From Armigeres subalbatus (lineage: Eukaryota; Arthropoda; Insecta; Diptera; Culicidae): a DNA stretch of 64,000 nucleotides. Of this stretch, positions 44,801 through 57,250 are shown one piece after another (the stretch's first letter is position 1; every line of letters begins with the position of its first letter). The position numbers were made by a program, and so were the translations under genes. A model generated the notes under the pieces. It was not told the origin of the DNA. It made no database searches and saw nothing but the letters and a program-made list of their open reading frames with translations. The DNA is taken from contig NC_085140.1 of assembly GCF_024139115.2 (NCBI RefSeq), positions 433,503,240 through 433,567,239 on the forward strand, given 5' to 3'.

Positions 44801-46126
44801 CATGTTGTCAAGCCCAAACAAACTTCTACTCGGAACACTGGTTTTTGTTTGTTTGCGTTGAAACATTATGCTTTTATGAATAGGAAAGATCCATTAATTT
44901 CGCAAAGTAAAACCTAATCATTTCCAGCTCACCTACTTCCTGTGTTATGTTTTTTTTTGTATGGAACATATGGAGATCATGTATGAAGTGACACACTCCA
45001 TTAAAACCCCGTGCCTCTCAGTGTGACGTAATTGATGCACTTTCCAAAGCAACATATTTTAATTCTACAAATCATTTATACAAGTACCGTCGGAACAACT
45101 TAGTGTTGGGTTGGCCAGCTCTGCATTCGGTACTCGTGGACAATTTCCGTAACACGTTGGTCTGAAAGCCATCTAGCCGAATTGACAATTAGGACAAAAA
45201 TTTCATTTGGCATTTCATAATGTTTGACCCAACAAATCATTGGACCGAAGGAGTCGTTTGGCCGAACAAGTCAATTAAACGAATATATTCGTTTGGCAGA
45301 ATGGCAATTTGGCCGTAACTTCGTAATTGTAGTTCCACGAACAGGTCATATGATGGTTAAAAATAGTGAATGTGAAAAGTGTGAAGTGATTTAGCAACAA
45401 CGGAAATTTGAGAAGAAATAAATGAGAAGTAAGAAATGTGTTTAGCTTAGCTTAGCCTTGACTGACTGCACATATATATCGTTGCGACTCCGTGATTGAC
45501 CAGAATCAGTTAAATTGCACAAAGAATCAACTGAATGATATACTGGGATTGTTCAAGCATTCTCAGTGTGCAAGCTTCAGTTTCAGTTTCACTCAAATAT
45601 TCAAATGATCAACAACGGCGCGTCAGTTAGGGAGGAGAAGGAATATTACCTCTGCGTCTTCACAAAAACCACAGGAAGGGTTATCAGTTAGTCGGTAGGC
45701 ATCGTTGGGTCTGGATTCACTCTGATAAGCGATGCGACCATGTCATTTTTCAACACAATTTTAACTATGATTCGGCCGCACAAAGCAGAACAAACTAACT
45801 ACCTGCACACCGAGCAGGAACACGATCAACCGCGTATCAATTGATTTACTTCTCGATTGCACACAGCACAACTAAACCAAAGCGTTCGAAGTGTCGATGA
45901 ACCGAGCATGAACACGCCTCACCATGCATGCCCGGTGGCATATGCAAACCGTTGAGGATCGCGTTCTGGACGACCGAAACGACGCGCAGCACTAACACCC
46001 GATCCTCCAAGCATCCATCATTTACCTATGCTGTCCATCGACGAGAGAAAAAAAATCACAGCATAAATTCCCGGTGGTATATCCAAGCTGTGAAGCATCG
46101 CGATCGGAACGAAGTGCAGCACTCTG
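44801..46126. other. no gene; TTGGCCGAA-type degenerate repeats near 45200-45330
   Basis: TTTGGCCGAAC / TTTGGCAGAATGG words recur at 45200-45330 and again at 63045-63120. About 45440-45620 and 45770-46110 look like dispersed-repeat sequence with no ORF of note. Confidence 0.4.
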
Positions 46127-46204
46127 TAGGGTAGAAGTACTATATTACGCCACCCTAAACGTACGTTTATCTCTCGAATTGTAGCAAAAAGCGAAAAAAT
46201 TTAT

Positions 46205-46217
46205 ATATTGTGAAGGT
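46205..46217. repeat. LINE target duplication, left copy
   Basis: ATATTGTGAAGGT; exact copy at 50729-50741. Defines the Jockey element as 46218-50728. Confidence 0.9.
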
Positions 46218-46317
46218 AGTAGTAGTAAAATTCTTCTTTATTTACACAATTTTTGTTCTACAATTATTTTTAACATGTACAGTGATCGGCCGGCTTGGCC
46301 CTCCAACTTCAATTTTA

Positions 46318-46349
<32 letters not shown>

Positions 46350-46472
46350 GTTTCTACTTAATTTTTAAAATATAATGTATCATGACGGCCTTCAGGAGGC
46401 GCTAGTGTGTTTTTTAAAATTTGATAACCTAACTACTATGTACACTAATATTTACAATAAAAATTTGATAAC

Positions 46473-49143
46473 CTAGATTGGAACTAGCGCCTTAAGCGCT
46501 TGTTGGTCCGAGTGCAAGCAACGGACCCTAAACTTTTCTTTACACTCACCAAAGCGCTCATGTAAGGTTTTTATTCCGGCCAGACGGTGGACCTCGGATG
46601 TTCTTGTCCTGGGAGAGGTGTTGAGGATCATCCTCAGGAATTTGTTTTGGACCCGTTGAAGTTTGAGGTGGTGGGTTTTAGCGCAGCTCTCCCAGACCGG
46701 CATGCCGTATTCGATCACAGGGAGGATGATTTGCTTGTAGACAGCAAGCTTATTTTTCAGGGACAATGACGACCGGCGGTTGATCAAAGGGTACAGTAGT
46801 TTCAACAAGACGTTACACTTTGTCACCGTTTTGTCAACCTGCTGCCTGAAAATAAGCTTGCTGTCGAGGGTCAAGCCAAGGTAGTCGGCCTCATTGGCCC
46901 ATTCCACAGTCGTGCCATTGAGGATGATTTTACAGTCCCCAGGCGGAACAAGTTTAGGGGATTTGGAGTGGGGGAAAATGATGAACTGGGTCTTCGCCGC
47001 GTTGATGCAGATCTTCCAGCTGGTGAGGTACTCTGTCAGGGCATCCAGGCCTCGTTGGAGTTTTGCCACTAGCGCTCTGATCACTCTACCGTTGTAGACG
47101 ATGGATGTGTCATCTGCGAACAGAGACAGAATGCCGCCTTCTGGAGGTTCTGGCATGTCGGAGGTGAACAGATTGAAAAGCAGGGGCCCGAGGATACTGC
47201 CCTGGGGGACGCCTGCGACGATGTTGTGCGCATTGGAACTCGCTCCGCTGATTGAGACCCGGAATGTCCTTGCCGACAGGTAATTGTTGATGATTTTCAC
47301 CAGGTAGCTGGGAAGATTGTAGCGTTCTAGTTTGTACACCAGGCCATCATGCCATACATTGTCAAATGCCTTCTCGACATCGAGTAAGGCCATGGCGGAT
47401 GTTTTCGAGACAAATTTGTTCCGTCTGAGGACGTTGGTAACTCGGGTCAGTTGGTGTACAGTTGACCGACCGCGTCGGAAACCAAACTGTTCCTCGAGCA
47501 AGATGTTGAGATTTTCGGCAGACTCAAGTAACCGGTGATGAATAGCTTTTCGAATAGCTTGGATAATCCTGAGAGAAGGCTGATGGGACGATAGCTTTTG
47601 GGTGAGGAAGGATCCTTCCCAGGCTTCCGGATGGGGATGACTTTCGCTGACTTCCAGGCCGATGGGAAGTAGCTGAGCCGGAGACACTGATTGAAGAGCA
47701 GCGAGAGGTGCTCAAAGAACGGCGCACTCATGTGTTTGAGCTCGAGATTCAGGATGCTGTCGAAGCCTGGGGCCTTCATGTTCTTCGATGATTTGATATA
47801 GGCCGTCAATTCGCCAGCTGAGATCTCCAACTCCTCCGAGAAGTCGTTGGGAATCAAATGGATGTTGTTAGCATGCTCGTTGATGGCTGCTTCGTGTGGA
47901 CTGACGATGTTCTGCCCAAGATTGTGTGAGCTGACGAAGTGACGACCTATTTCAGCGACCTTCTCTGCAGGAGTTATCAAGCGATCCTTAGAGCCATTAT
48001 TGTCTAGTGGGATCAAAGGTGGAATGGGCCGAGGCTTGGATTTTAGAATTTTGGTCATTTTCCAGAACGGCTTAGCACAATCTGGGAGAGTGCGGATCTT
48101 ATTCGAGAAGTCGTTATTTTTGAGGTCCACCATTCTGGCCTTGATAATTTTTGTGATTCGATTGCAGCGTGCCTTAAGCTCAGGCAGTCCAGTACGCTGA
48201 AACTGCCTGCGAGTGACATTCCGCAATCGAATCAAATCTTTGGTGAGTGTATCGATGTTTAAGGAGTTGCTTACCTGCCGAGCCGTCGGTACGTGTTGCT
48301 CTCGGGCCGCCGTGATCGCCTCCTCGATAGCGCACAGCTGGCGGTCGATACGGTCCGGCGGTCCGGCGTCTCCGGACGCACCTCGTAGTCGACGGTGTTA
48401 TCGACGCACTGTTGGAACCGCTGCCAGTTCACTCGGTGGTAGTTCCGCCGTAACTGCTGGTGCCGATTGACCGAGGAGCCCAGTTCCGCCACCACCGGAT
48501 AGTGATCCGAACTGAGCTCCTGGTATACAACCGGCTGCGAGACGTGGTCACTCAGGTTTGTTATGTAGAGGTCGAGCGTTGCGTGGGCACCGGACCGACT
48601 CAGCCGAGTGGGGGAATCCGGGCTCAGGATCGTGTAGTGGCCTTCCTCCATGTCGTTGCTCCAGATGGTGCCGTTTCGATTGCCGCGACTGTTACCCCAG
48701 GCTTGATGTTTGGCATTCAAGTCGCCGCCAATGATATACTGGCCTTGCCTCCGCGTCAGCTTGACGATGTCCCTCCGAATGGCAGCCGATGATCCATCGC
48801 CGGCTTTGGCTTGCGTTAGACAGTACGCCGCGATGAGCGCAATTGTGCCGACCGAAGTGGTGATTTCGACACTGATGGCCTCGATGACACTGAGCTGGTA
48901 GCTTGGAAGCAGACGACAGTTGATGTTGTAGCGAAGAGCGATGGCCACACCACCTCCCCTGGTCGGCCGGTCGAGTCGTACGATGCGGAAGTCCGAGATG
49001 TTGATGTTCACCTCCGGTTTTAGGTGCGTTTCGGTGATGAACGCCACGTCTATTTCCTTCTCCTCAGGGAAATCATTCAGCTCAATTATTTTGCTCTTGA
49101 ACGAGCAAGCGTTCCAGTTGACCAGGCCCACCCTAGCAGCCAT
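46473..49143 (-). pseudogene. Jockey ORF2: endonuclease and reverse transcriptase, two frameshifts
   Basis: The ATG at 49143 overlaps the ORF1 stop (TAG at 49135-49133), the tight coupling seen in Jockey-type elements. N-terminal AP-endonuclease region: NWNACSF, ITETHLKP, GGDLNAKHQAWGN, SSDHYPV (about 49130-48480). RT region: KVIPIRKPGKDPSSPKSYRP, EEQFGFRRGRST, ALLDVEKAFDNVWH, GVPQGSILGPLLF, LFADDTSIVYNG (catalytic FADD at 47109-47120), then a C-terminal domain ending at 46473. Frameshift 1 at about 48355 coincides with an 8-bp tandem duplication GGTCCGGC; frameshift 2 at about 47540. The catalytic residues look intact. No RNase H motif seen, as in most Jockey elements. Confidence 0.93.
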
Positions 49144-50609
49144 TTTCGATGATGAACATGCCAAGAGTGAAGACCTGGGCGAAGCGGGTTTTGCAGCCGC
49201 GCAGTCGAGTGGCGAGCTGCGCGAAGATCGGCATCAGTTGTTCCGGAGTGTACAGCGGAGCTGATTCTCCCGATGGGACGGCTTCGTTCTCCGACTGCCG
49301 ACGGAACCCAGGAGGAGGGAGCAGGGGCCATTCGCTGGTGGATGGTGTCGACGATGTTGGAGCTTGGACCGATGCCGCTGCCGCTGCCAGTCGCTTGTGC
49401 GGCTGTAGCGGTGGGAGTAACGGAATCACACGACGGGATCCGAGATGGCTGGAAAGTTCACCTCGTTGATTACGGGAACACGGTTCTTCTTCGGAATAGT
49501 CCTGGTGGAAGCCTTCTTCCGGATTTCCAGGAACTCGGCTCGCTTTGGGCAGCCCTTTGTGGTGGCGCGATGTTTGTCGCCACAGTTGGCGCACTTGGGA
49601 TCGGCCACCTCCATTTTGTCGCACTCGTCCGTCGGATGGGGTTCGCCACACTTGTTGCAGCGCGGCTTCATGCGGCAGTTCCTGGTGCCGTGCCCGTAAT
49701 TGAAGCAGTTGGTGCATTGCGTGACATCGCGGTGCACTGGCCGATATCGCTCCCAGTCAACGACGGTGTAATTTACACACTCAGTTCAGCTCGGCATATT
49801 TTGATTCTTTTGCCGAGATCCGCACAGCCGAGCACTCGGTTAGTGACTTTCTGCTGATATCTCAGTTGAAAAATTAGTTCGTTTACTGCGGCACTCAAAG
49901 GAGCCACCGTAAACATACGTTCATTCAGCCGATATTCCAGCAAACGAACTTAAGCCGAGATTTGCACAGCCGAGATCGGTGGAAAAATTTAAGTGTGTAT
50001 AACGCCAACCAGCTTCAGGTCCTTCCAGGTAGTGGAGCCGTGCTCCAGATGGATCAGGTAAAGCTGGTCGCGATATCTCCTCGCCTTGTCGTGACGAGCG
50101 ATCTTGTGGACGGCTACTGGCTTCAGTCCGCAACTTTCAAGCTCTGCTTGGAGCTCTTCCTCCTTCATGTCGTGAAGTCCTCGCAGCAAAGCCTTGAGCG
50201 GCTTCGTGCCGGGGTGGTCATGAGTGTAGTACTCATACTTGTGGACCTCGAGGAACTCCACGACGGATTGATGATGGTCCCTGTTGGCCGGCATCACTTT
50301 CACGCCCTCGCTGCAGAGCCGAAAAGTACATTTCAGCCCCTTAGCGATCAGCTGGCGAATTTTTGGGCGTAAATCCGGCGGATCGCCCTTCACAAACACG
50401 GGCGGGCACTTCTCCTTCCGCTCCGGTTGCACCTGCGGCAGCTGCGATTGCTGCTTCTTCCACTTTTTCGGCGGATTGCCGGCGTCATCAAGCGGCAACG
50501 GCGAGAACACGTTGCTCTGCAAAAGCTGCTTGGAGGGGTTGCCCGCGCCTCCAAGAGCAGTGCGCTTAGGCACTTTTCCAGCGACCGAATCGGCCACCGA
50601 GTCTCCCAT
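49133..50609 (-). pseudogene. Jockey ORF1 (gag-like), split by a MITE and frameshifted
   Basis: ATG at 50609 (MGDSVADSV). The basic, Pro/Lys-rich N-terminus is followed by a PRE_C2HC-like region (YEYYTHDHPGTKPLKALLRG) and then the MITE at 49776-49997, which brings a stop. Skipping the MITE and one TA restores the frame into WERYRPVHRDV and the zinc knuckles (CTNCFNYGHGTRNC, CNKCGEPHPTDEC, CANCGDKHRATTKGC; about 49720-49550). A further frameshift at about 49435 leads to a Ser/Pro-rich C-terminus ending GMFIIENGC at 49133. ORF1 proteins bind element RNA; this one is inactive. Confidence 0.9.
49776..49997. mobile_element. 222-bp MITE inside Jockey ORF1, TA duplication
   Basis: Ends CACACTCAGTTCAGCTCGGC (left) and CACACTTAAATTTTTCCACC (right, inward); both are followed by GATCTCGGC / GAGATC and GCACAGCCGAG words. 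TA at 49774-49775 and 49998-49999. Removing the MITE plus one TA restores the coding frame, which proves it inserted after the LINE. Confidence 0.93.
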
Positions 50610-51479
50610 GACGGGTCCGGGAGAAAATAACGCCAACGCGACAAGCGAAAACGTAAACAGCGAACGAACGAGAAAAAACACTTCGAAAAAATGCGCGAGC
50701 AAAAAACACGTCCGTACGTGTTGCTGTCATATTGTGAAGGTGTCGGGATTACTGCGTAAAACTGGTCTTTAGCTAGCAAATTTGATTTAATAATGACGAT
50801 AAATTATTGCTAATTTATGTAAATATTCCGTTTAATTAGCTAGTATTCTGATTTAATTTTCGCCAAACATTTTCAATTTTCGCCACCCCCGGGATCTAGT
50901 TTTCGCCACCTCTTGAAATGGTGATTTGAACGGATATATTGAATCCCCTAACGTCCGGAGCTTAGGCAACACGTATTGCAACACGTAAATCTGTTTTTCT
51001 GTAATCTGGCGAAAATTAACTCAGGATTAAATTTGAAAACTATGAATAGAGTTTCGCCAGTGGCGTAAATGTACTAAATTTCGCCACCTTATTTTTAACT
51101 AAATTAAGACAAAAACATGAACTTTTTTGATATAAAACCGTTACTAATTGCATTTCTGAATAGTTCTTATGATTGTGTACGTATATTGGTCATACTTTTG
51201 AAGGTTTGATCAGTTTTTCCGGCATTTGTTTATTTTGGCCTGTTCTTCAAACGGACAAAAATTGCCAGGGTGTCGAGACAACTATTTTTAGATGAATTTT
51301 CATCAGTAATCGTAGTTTTATAATAACTTTGTTTTAGTTAACGTATGCATGTTTACTAGAGCTAAATGATTGTTTAATACAGTTAGGTAAAATATTGCAC
51401 TAGAGCGTTAAAAAAAACTACTTGTTTTACCAAGGTGGCGAAATATAACACAGTGGCGAAATATAGTACATCTATCCTA

Positions 51480-53925
51480 CTTCCTTGCTCGAGGCTACTG
51501 CAAATTATTGATGATTGCGCTTGCTTCAACTGGAGCAAAGCGCGATACATGCGCATGAATTACCGAACACCATTTTCGCGACACTAAAACACATCATGTA
51601 CTCACTTGCTCGATGACTACTGAAAACTCTAAATAAGAAGTAAGAAATGTGGAGTAAAAAGTAAGACGTCTCACTTCTCACTTTTTACAGTCTCTTTCTA
51701 TTTTTTAAATTTATTACTTCTCCCTTCTCATTTCTCACTTTTACATTCTGAATGCAGTCATATTTAGGTTGCAGCCAGCCAAATCGGTTCGAATAGTGCT
51801 GTTAGAAGTGAGAAGTGAAAATTAATAAGTGAGAAATGAGATGTGAGAAGTTAGAAGTGAAACCTTTCTAATAATGATCAACATTGGAACTTGTCACACT
51901 GGAACAACAGATGTCGTTGCACACAGCTTGCACGCAGCGTTGAAAAGACCAATGGACCAATCTTGAAGAAGTTATTAAAACCGTTTTAACAGTAGCAATA
52001 GAAATGCGGAAAACATTGTATATTATTTTTTGGTACTCTATAGGTGGTTATCGTGACCATTATAAGAGTGATAATAAACTAGTTTAAATTTTTAAATCAT
52101 TAATTATTGTCATTCCATTCTATACGCATCTTTTGTTCATTTCGAAAGATAACAAGTAATTCTTCATGGTTGATTTGTGGGAAGTAACGCTTCTGATTTT
52201 ACTTTTTCTAAAGCAGAAAATAAAGAGTTTATGTATGTATGAAATATATGGGCAACAAATTTTTTGTGAATATTGCGTTTGTAGAAACATAGAATCAATG
52301 AGCTTCGAAATTATAATAAATAATTTTAGGTGTTATAAAACCTTCCTTCTTCGGCATTGTATAAAACTATCATAAAAAAATAGGCTTTACCTATTGCCAC
52401 AATAAAACCCTAATAAAATTCACATAAAACCAAGTAGCAATAAATTTGTTACTTGGGGAGGGCATCTGGTATTCGAGTTTGAAGAATCCGCGATTGCTAA
52501 TGCATAAAATCCAAAATTCATCTGGTTGTCGTCTCCTGGTGACTATGTATCCCTGTCAGGAAGATTAATGGAATGGGATGATTCCGTAGAACGGTGATTT
52601 AGTACAAAGTTGAACATTCGGAACGTGCACATTCAAAGCATAAAGCGCAAATCTATGTTTTTGACAATAAATTTAATCGATACTACATTTATCAGCCCAA
52701 AATAAGTGCATAAATTGATAAATTTATCCACATTGCACCATTACCTTCCTCTTAAACATCTCCATTTTCCATACATTTGCATAATTCCTAGTGTTTTCGT
52801 GCATTCCTAACTACCTTTATTCCATGAGCTCATGGTAAAAGTTTCAAATCAAAGACTGACAAGTTTAATACAGTATATAGGAACGCTATGTTAATCTTAG
52901 AGAAATAATAACTTAACAGTGTAATTAGCTTAGTCAAATAGTGATTATCAGAAAGGTATTTAAGTGTTCAGTTAGCCCCATTAAATAAATCTATCTGACA
53001 CAATAAAGCACACAGCATAATAAGTGATTGAATGACGTCAAAATTTGCCATTTGAATCATCCTACAAATACGGCCACATTGTTTGTGACTCATGCAGGTG
53101 CAGTAACATTCATCGATGTTCCTAAATAATGCATCATTTAGCCGTCTTTCAGTCACGTTTTGCATCCGACTGGCAATTATTCCAATCTCCAAATCTCTTC
53201 CTGTAGCGGAAGAATTGACAGCTCCAGCAGTTGCTCGTGCACGTTCACCCAATCATTATCCGTACTCACGGCGGCCCACCGAAATCAAATTTGATTCACA
53301 TTTTTCTGCGGATGTCATCCTATAAAATAATCTTGCTTATCCCTCCGTTTGCGGGATGCACATCGATTGACGAGCGACGTCGAAGATGATGATGTGCTTG
53401 GCTGATTTCGAGCGATTTTGGTCCTAACACACAGTGATGGGTCATTATCTCGGTCACCGCGCGTCCAACTGATTACGTGTTAACGAATGCTTAAAACCCA
53501 CTCGCAATTGCCATCATTAACTTCCTTTTCAATCATCAACGATGCGGTTTCTTTTTTCACTTTTAAAACGTTTTATATATTTTGTTTGATTGTTCGTCTC
53601 GATCATCAGTCGGTATTACGTGGTGGATTTTTGTAAACCGCTGATTTGAATTCCAGGAATTACGGCTCAAGAGCTGTCCAAAGCGATTTGGAGTGGAACA
53701 ATCGAGGTCTGTCCTTACATACATTGGATGATCAGTGATTCACCAGAAGTTATCAATCTATTTTTTTTTTTCAGACATGGATCACATGGAGAAATCTTGA
53801 AATTAGACACCGTATGCGATACAACTTTTGTTGATCCGTGTTTTGACACTTCATTCGAGTTTTTAGTTTGAGAAACCCTGTCAAACGATTTGAAATCCAG
53901 TTTCCACAATTGAGACTCTTAGTCA
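51480..53925. other. no gene; GAGAAGT-type repeats at 51630-51870
   Basis: AGTGAGAAGTGA words and their inverse (TCACTTCTCACTT) recur at 51630-51870, partly as hairpins. 52100-53000 is AT-rich and empty. 53000-53900 has short ORFs without recognisable features. CATAAAACCAAGTA and GTTACTTGGGG at about 52425-52460 resemble the end motif of the small foldback at 60489-60590. Confidence 0.4.
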
Positions 53926-55030
53926 ATGAGTTGTTGTGATGTGTCGCGAATTTGGATCGAAAGACGTTCCACCCGACTGAGCTGGAGGTTCATTCATAAA
54001 AAAACAGAAAAAAATCTGGGCCGCTTTCGTACTCAAAGCCCCAAAGGAAAGCGAGACGGGTCTCCAGGGTTACGCGACATGCTCTTGAAAGCGAAATTAC
54101 CGCCTCAAATAGCTCTCTTCAATAGAGGAGACTCCAATAATACACGTCCGTCGCAGTCGAGTTCGTCGTCATTTCAAGGAGAGCCATCGTCTAGTTTGCA
54201 TTTTATGAAGTTTGGGTGGGCGCTCACGTACATGTTCCAAACATACTCACAGCGCCCGGTCATTGGTAATGAGAGTCGTCATCTTGAGCCAAATTTTGCC
54301 CCGGTACCCACTGTCCCCGCGCGCCCAAAGCGTCCACGCTTGGAGTCACAGTATCTTCGCAGGTCGTTCAAAAGCTGGGAGCGTCTCTAAAACCATTTGA
54401 ATTGCACTTCGGTTAGGTCCGCGGCGGCGCGGTTCAACGCCGTGGCACCCACCCGCGAACCGCGAACGACATTTGATGCCATGTCGGACCACTGGGTAAG
54501 AGCCAATTTTCGACACACGGCAAAGAGCAAACATGCCTATCACCCACCCGTAGGCCTCTGGTCTGGGCTTTCGGGGCGCTGAAAATAACAGTTTTGCGCG
54601 CGCGCACTTCGAGCTCGTTTTGATGATGAGGTGATGAACTGAGCCGCCCACGCGCGTTCGCGCACCTTCGAAATCTTCGCCAGCGAGCGGGCGAGGAAAA
54701 CCGTCGGTTCGGTTGGGTACCCTTTTGTGTATGATTTGATGGTTCGTTCGTCCATCATTGATCGGTTTGTATGTTCGGCTTGGGGTATTAAGACGATTAC
54801 GACGGATTTGACGCCTCGGGCGGACGTGGAATGGTGTTTGATGAGGTGCTCGCCGATAGAATGTGGCTGTTTGGCGGTGGATTTCCAGCGGTTGCGGACT
54901 TGGGCTGATTGGATTGTGACCAAAAGACCTTCGGGTTTGCATTTTGCAATGGATATCACTGCCAAGAATGCAGTAAGGCATGCAACACATTTGATGAATG
55001 CTGCTATTCATGTTGAGGAATCTTAGCGTA
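53926..55030. other. CpG-rich island with ORFs on both strands, no recognised product
   Basis: ATG-started ORF of 154 codons at 53926-54390 on plus (Ser-rich middle, basic tail RPKRPRLESQYLRR) and ORFs of 221 and 141 codons at 54346-55011 and 54540-54965 on minus. G+C is clearly above the flanks. No domain recognised in any frame. It could be an exon or promoter-proximal region of a gene, or a relic element. Confidence 0.3.
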
Positions 55031-56254
55031 TGAAGCTTGTTATATAAAGTTACTATGATCCTAAAAATATTGAAAATTGATTATGTTCCTTATTTATTAT
55101 GCAAATACTTTAGATTGTCTTCCACCTAGCTGACCTAATACCTTGTGATCAAGTTCGTAGATTTCAAATTAATTTTCCAATCTTCTTAACAATAAGTAAA
55201 AAATTAAACCCTTTAAAAAAATTCAAATACATTCTGCTGCCCCTCTGAAATACTTGAAAACCCTCTTTTTACGGCACTTTTTTTATACGTGACATCGTTT
55301 TAGAGCCCCCTTTTTACGGCACGTGACGTAAAAGTAAAAAAGTAAATTTAAATATTGTCATCAAAAGGTAACCTAACCTTAGTCACTCTTAGAAACCCAA
55401 AGAACTAAGCTCCGCCAGTCGGGGTGACATTGGGTTTTGGGGGTTAGTTTTATTGAAACATTTTTGTAAAGTTAAGCATCATAAGTACCACATAACATCA
55501 CTGATATAAAATGTCTCCAAATAAACGGTATAAATACGAAAATAGAATATCCAATTGAGTATAAGTTAAACTGAAGTTTAAATTGTCAGGTAGTTTTAAA
55601 AATTTAAGTGTCAATCAGCATTTGCTCATAAAAACACATTTTTTGGGTACGTTTTATATGTTGAGCATATTAGGGTGACTTTGGGCCAAGCTGATATGAA
55701 CTGATTTTGTGCACATTACACAATACAAACCAAACATGACTCTTTTCACCAATACACTCGCAATGTTTGCTATAAGGTATTTTATGAGACGTTTCGCGGC
55801 GGCCCGATTATTTACATTTTATGTTTTGTTTTGGTATGATTCTGCGTAAACTTTCCGTTAGGTCCAAACACAAAATAATTTTTTTAACGTTTTACTTATA
55901 ATCCATGTTTTCTTCAGCATTTTATGTTTAGAATGCAATGATATGAATAATCTAGCAACACGTATTGGAAATCGTATGAAAAGCTTTGTTCTTAAGCTCT
56001 AGAAACCGCAAAGTAAAATAGGTAGAATTGATGATCCGACTCATTGGAATGTTTAGCGCGAAATAACCAAACAAACGGGCTCCCACTAATTGTCAAAGTA
56101 GATAAACACGGGAAAAACAGCTGTTTCGATCTGTCTCATAAAATGCCTTATCTGATTTAGTGGTTTGACAGATCCTTTTTGCATCATTTTGTGGGAAGTA
56201 CATTGTAAACGGATTTCCGGGATTTGATGTTATTGGAATTACTCGGCGACCAAC

Positions 56255-57210
56255 TTGTCTGCATGTCTCACGGCCATAAGAAATGGAATGCCCCATCGAG
56301 CGGCTGCTAAAGAATTTGAGATTCCGAGGGGCATCATAAACAACAAGCTTTCCGGGAAACACAACAAAAGCATAGGGGGGCAGCTTACATTTACACCGAA
56401 AAAAGAGGAAATGTTCGTGAAGTGTCTGTAAACCATGAGTGATAACGGTTCCCGGTTACCGAAGAAGATTTGCGACATGTTGTTAAGGATTACCTACTAA
56501 AAATTGGCAGAACAGTGGATTGCTTTAAAAATAACTATCCTGGTCGCGATTGGACTAAACCATTTCTCCGAAACTCTCGGTGCGCGTTGTTACAAATATC
56601 AAGAAAAGTCGAGCTGCCATCACACCGGAAATACTGAAGCACTACATCAACAATTTGTTAAAACTGACGGTCGGTGTGCCACCGGAAAACATCTGAAACT
56701 ATGATGAAACCAACTTAACAGACGACCCAGGAGCGCGGAAATGTGAGAAGAGGTGTCAAACATCCCGAAAATATAATGAATCCATCCAAAAGCAGCATCT
56801 CACTGATGATGGTGGGAAGTGCAGCAGAGTAAGTACTCCCCCCATATGTAGTTTACAAATCCGCTAAACTCTGGAGCACCTGGATCGATAACTGGACCTG
56901 CTGGAACCAGATACAACAACTCTTTGAGTGGGTGGTTCGATGGGGCCATTTTTGAGAATCGGTTCGAGACCCATTTGCTGCCTCACTTCAAGAAACTACA
57001 AGGAATAAAAGCTATGATAGGAGACAACGTCAGTTTCCATTTTTCGCCACACGTGATTCAACTCTGTGAATTAAATAACATTATTTTCACGTGTCTTCCA
57101 TCAAATTTAACTCACCTCACAGTGCCGTTAGATGTGGCATTCTTTGGCCCAATGAAACGCAATTGGCGAAACCTTCTGCGTGCATACAAGGAAAAAAAAT
57201 CAGAAGGGTT
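56255..57210 (+). pseudogene. pogo-type transposase (psq-type HTH + DDE), frameshifted
   Basis: Domains in order across three frames: a psq-type helix-turn-helix (NGMPHRAAAKEFEIPRGIIN, about 56278-56340); NNYPGRDWTKPF (about 56530); NIKKSRAAITPE; then YDETNLTDDPG (about 56700, first catalytic D); KHPENIMNPSKSSISLMMVG; LPPYVVYKSAKLW; SGWFDGAIFENRFETHLLPH; MIGDNVSFHFS (second D); THLTVPLDVAFFGPMKRNWR (third D). The triad is DDD, as in pogo. Stops after VKCL, PPENI and GSAAE, and at least three frame changes, make it dead. It ends at an A-run (57191-57198) where a short hairpin repeat begins. Longest single ORF: 56924-57238. Confidence 0.92.
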
Positions 57211-57250
57211 ATGTACAAGACACAACCACCCAACGTAAACTACGTAAAGC
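57195..57250. repeat. short dispersed hairpin repeat after an A-run
   Basis: An A-run then CAGAAGG and the hairpin GGTTATGTACAAGACACAACC, followed by CAACGTAAACTACGTAAA. Related copies: about 15660-15715 (GGCTTGTGTACAAGACACGA) and 31419-31475 (GGATTGTGTATAAGACACGA). In each the A-run precedes it. Class unknown; could be a small RNA-derived retrosequence. Confidence 0.6.

Larger units (their letters stand above)
46218..50728 (-). mobile_element. Jockey-clade non-LTR retrotransposon, near full length
   Basis: About 4.5 kb on minus, flanked by a 13-bp duplication. Order from 5' (50728): UTR of about 120 nt containing GGACGTG, a motif common in Jockey-clade internal promoters; ORF1 with gag-like zinc knuckles; ORF2 with endonuclease and reverse transcriptase; 3' UTR with an (ATT)10 microsatellite at 46319-46350, an AAATAAAG signal near 46240, and an (ACT)n end. 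Both ORFs are broken (see entries) and a 222-bp MITE sits in ORF1, so it is not autonomous now. The intact 5' end and duplication suggest it was once a complete insertion. Confidence 0.94.
46127..51479. mobile_element. TAGGG-type DNA element split by a Jockey LINE
   Basis: Left end TAGGGTAGAAGTACTATATT then ACGCCAC; right end, read inward, TAGGATAGATGTACTATATT then TCGCCAC. TTTTCGCCAC / GTGGCGAAA recurs many times between 50865 and 51470. Removing the LINE and its duplication leaves about 830 bp. No coding capacity of its own. Confidence 0.85.

Noticed and set aside
49273..49857. 194-codon plus ORF and other plus ORFs at 46.6-50.8 kb
   Set aside because: Antisense shadows of the Jockey ORFs.
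46127..51479. Terminal repeats as LTRs of a retrotransposon
   Set aside because: The ends are inverted, not direct, and no LTR-type polymerase or protease is present.
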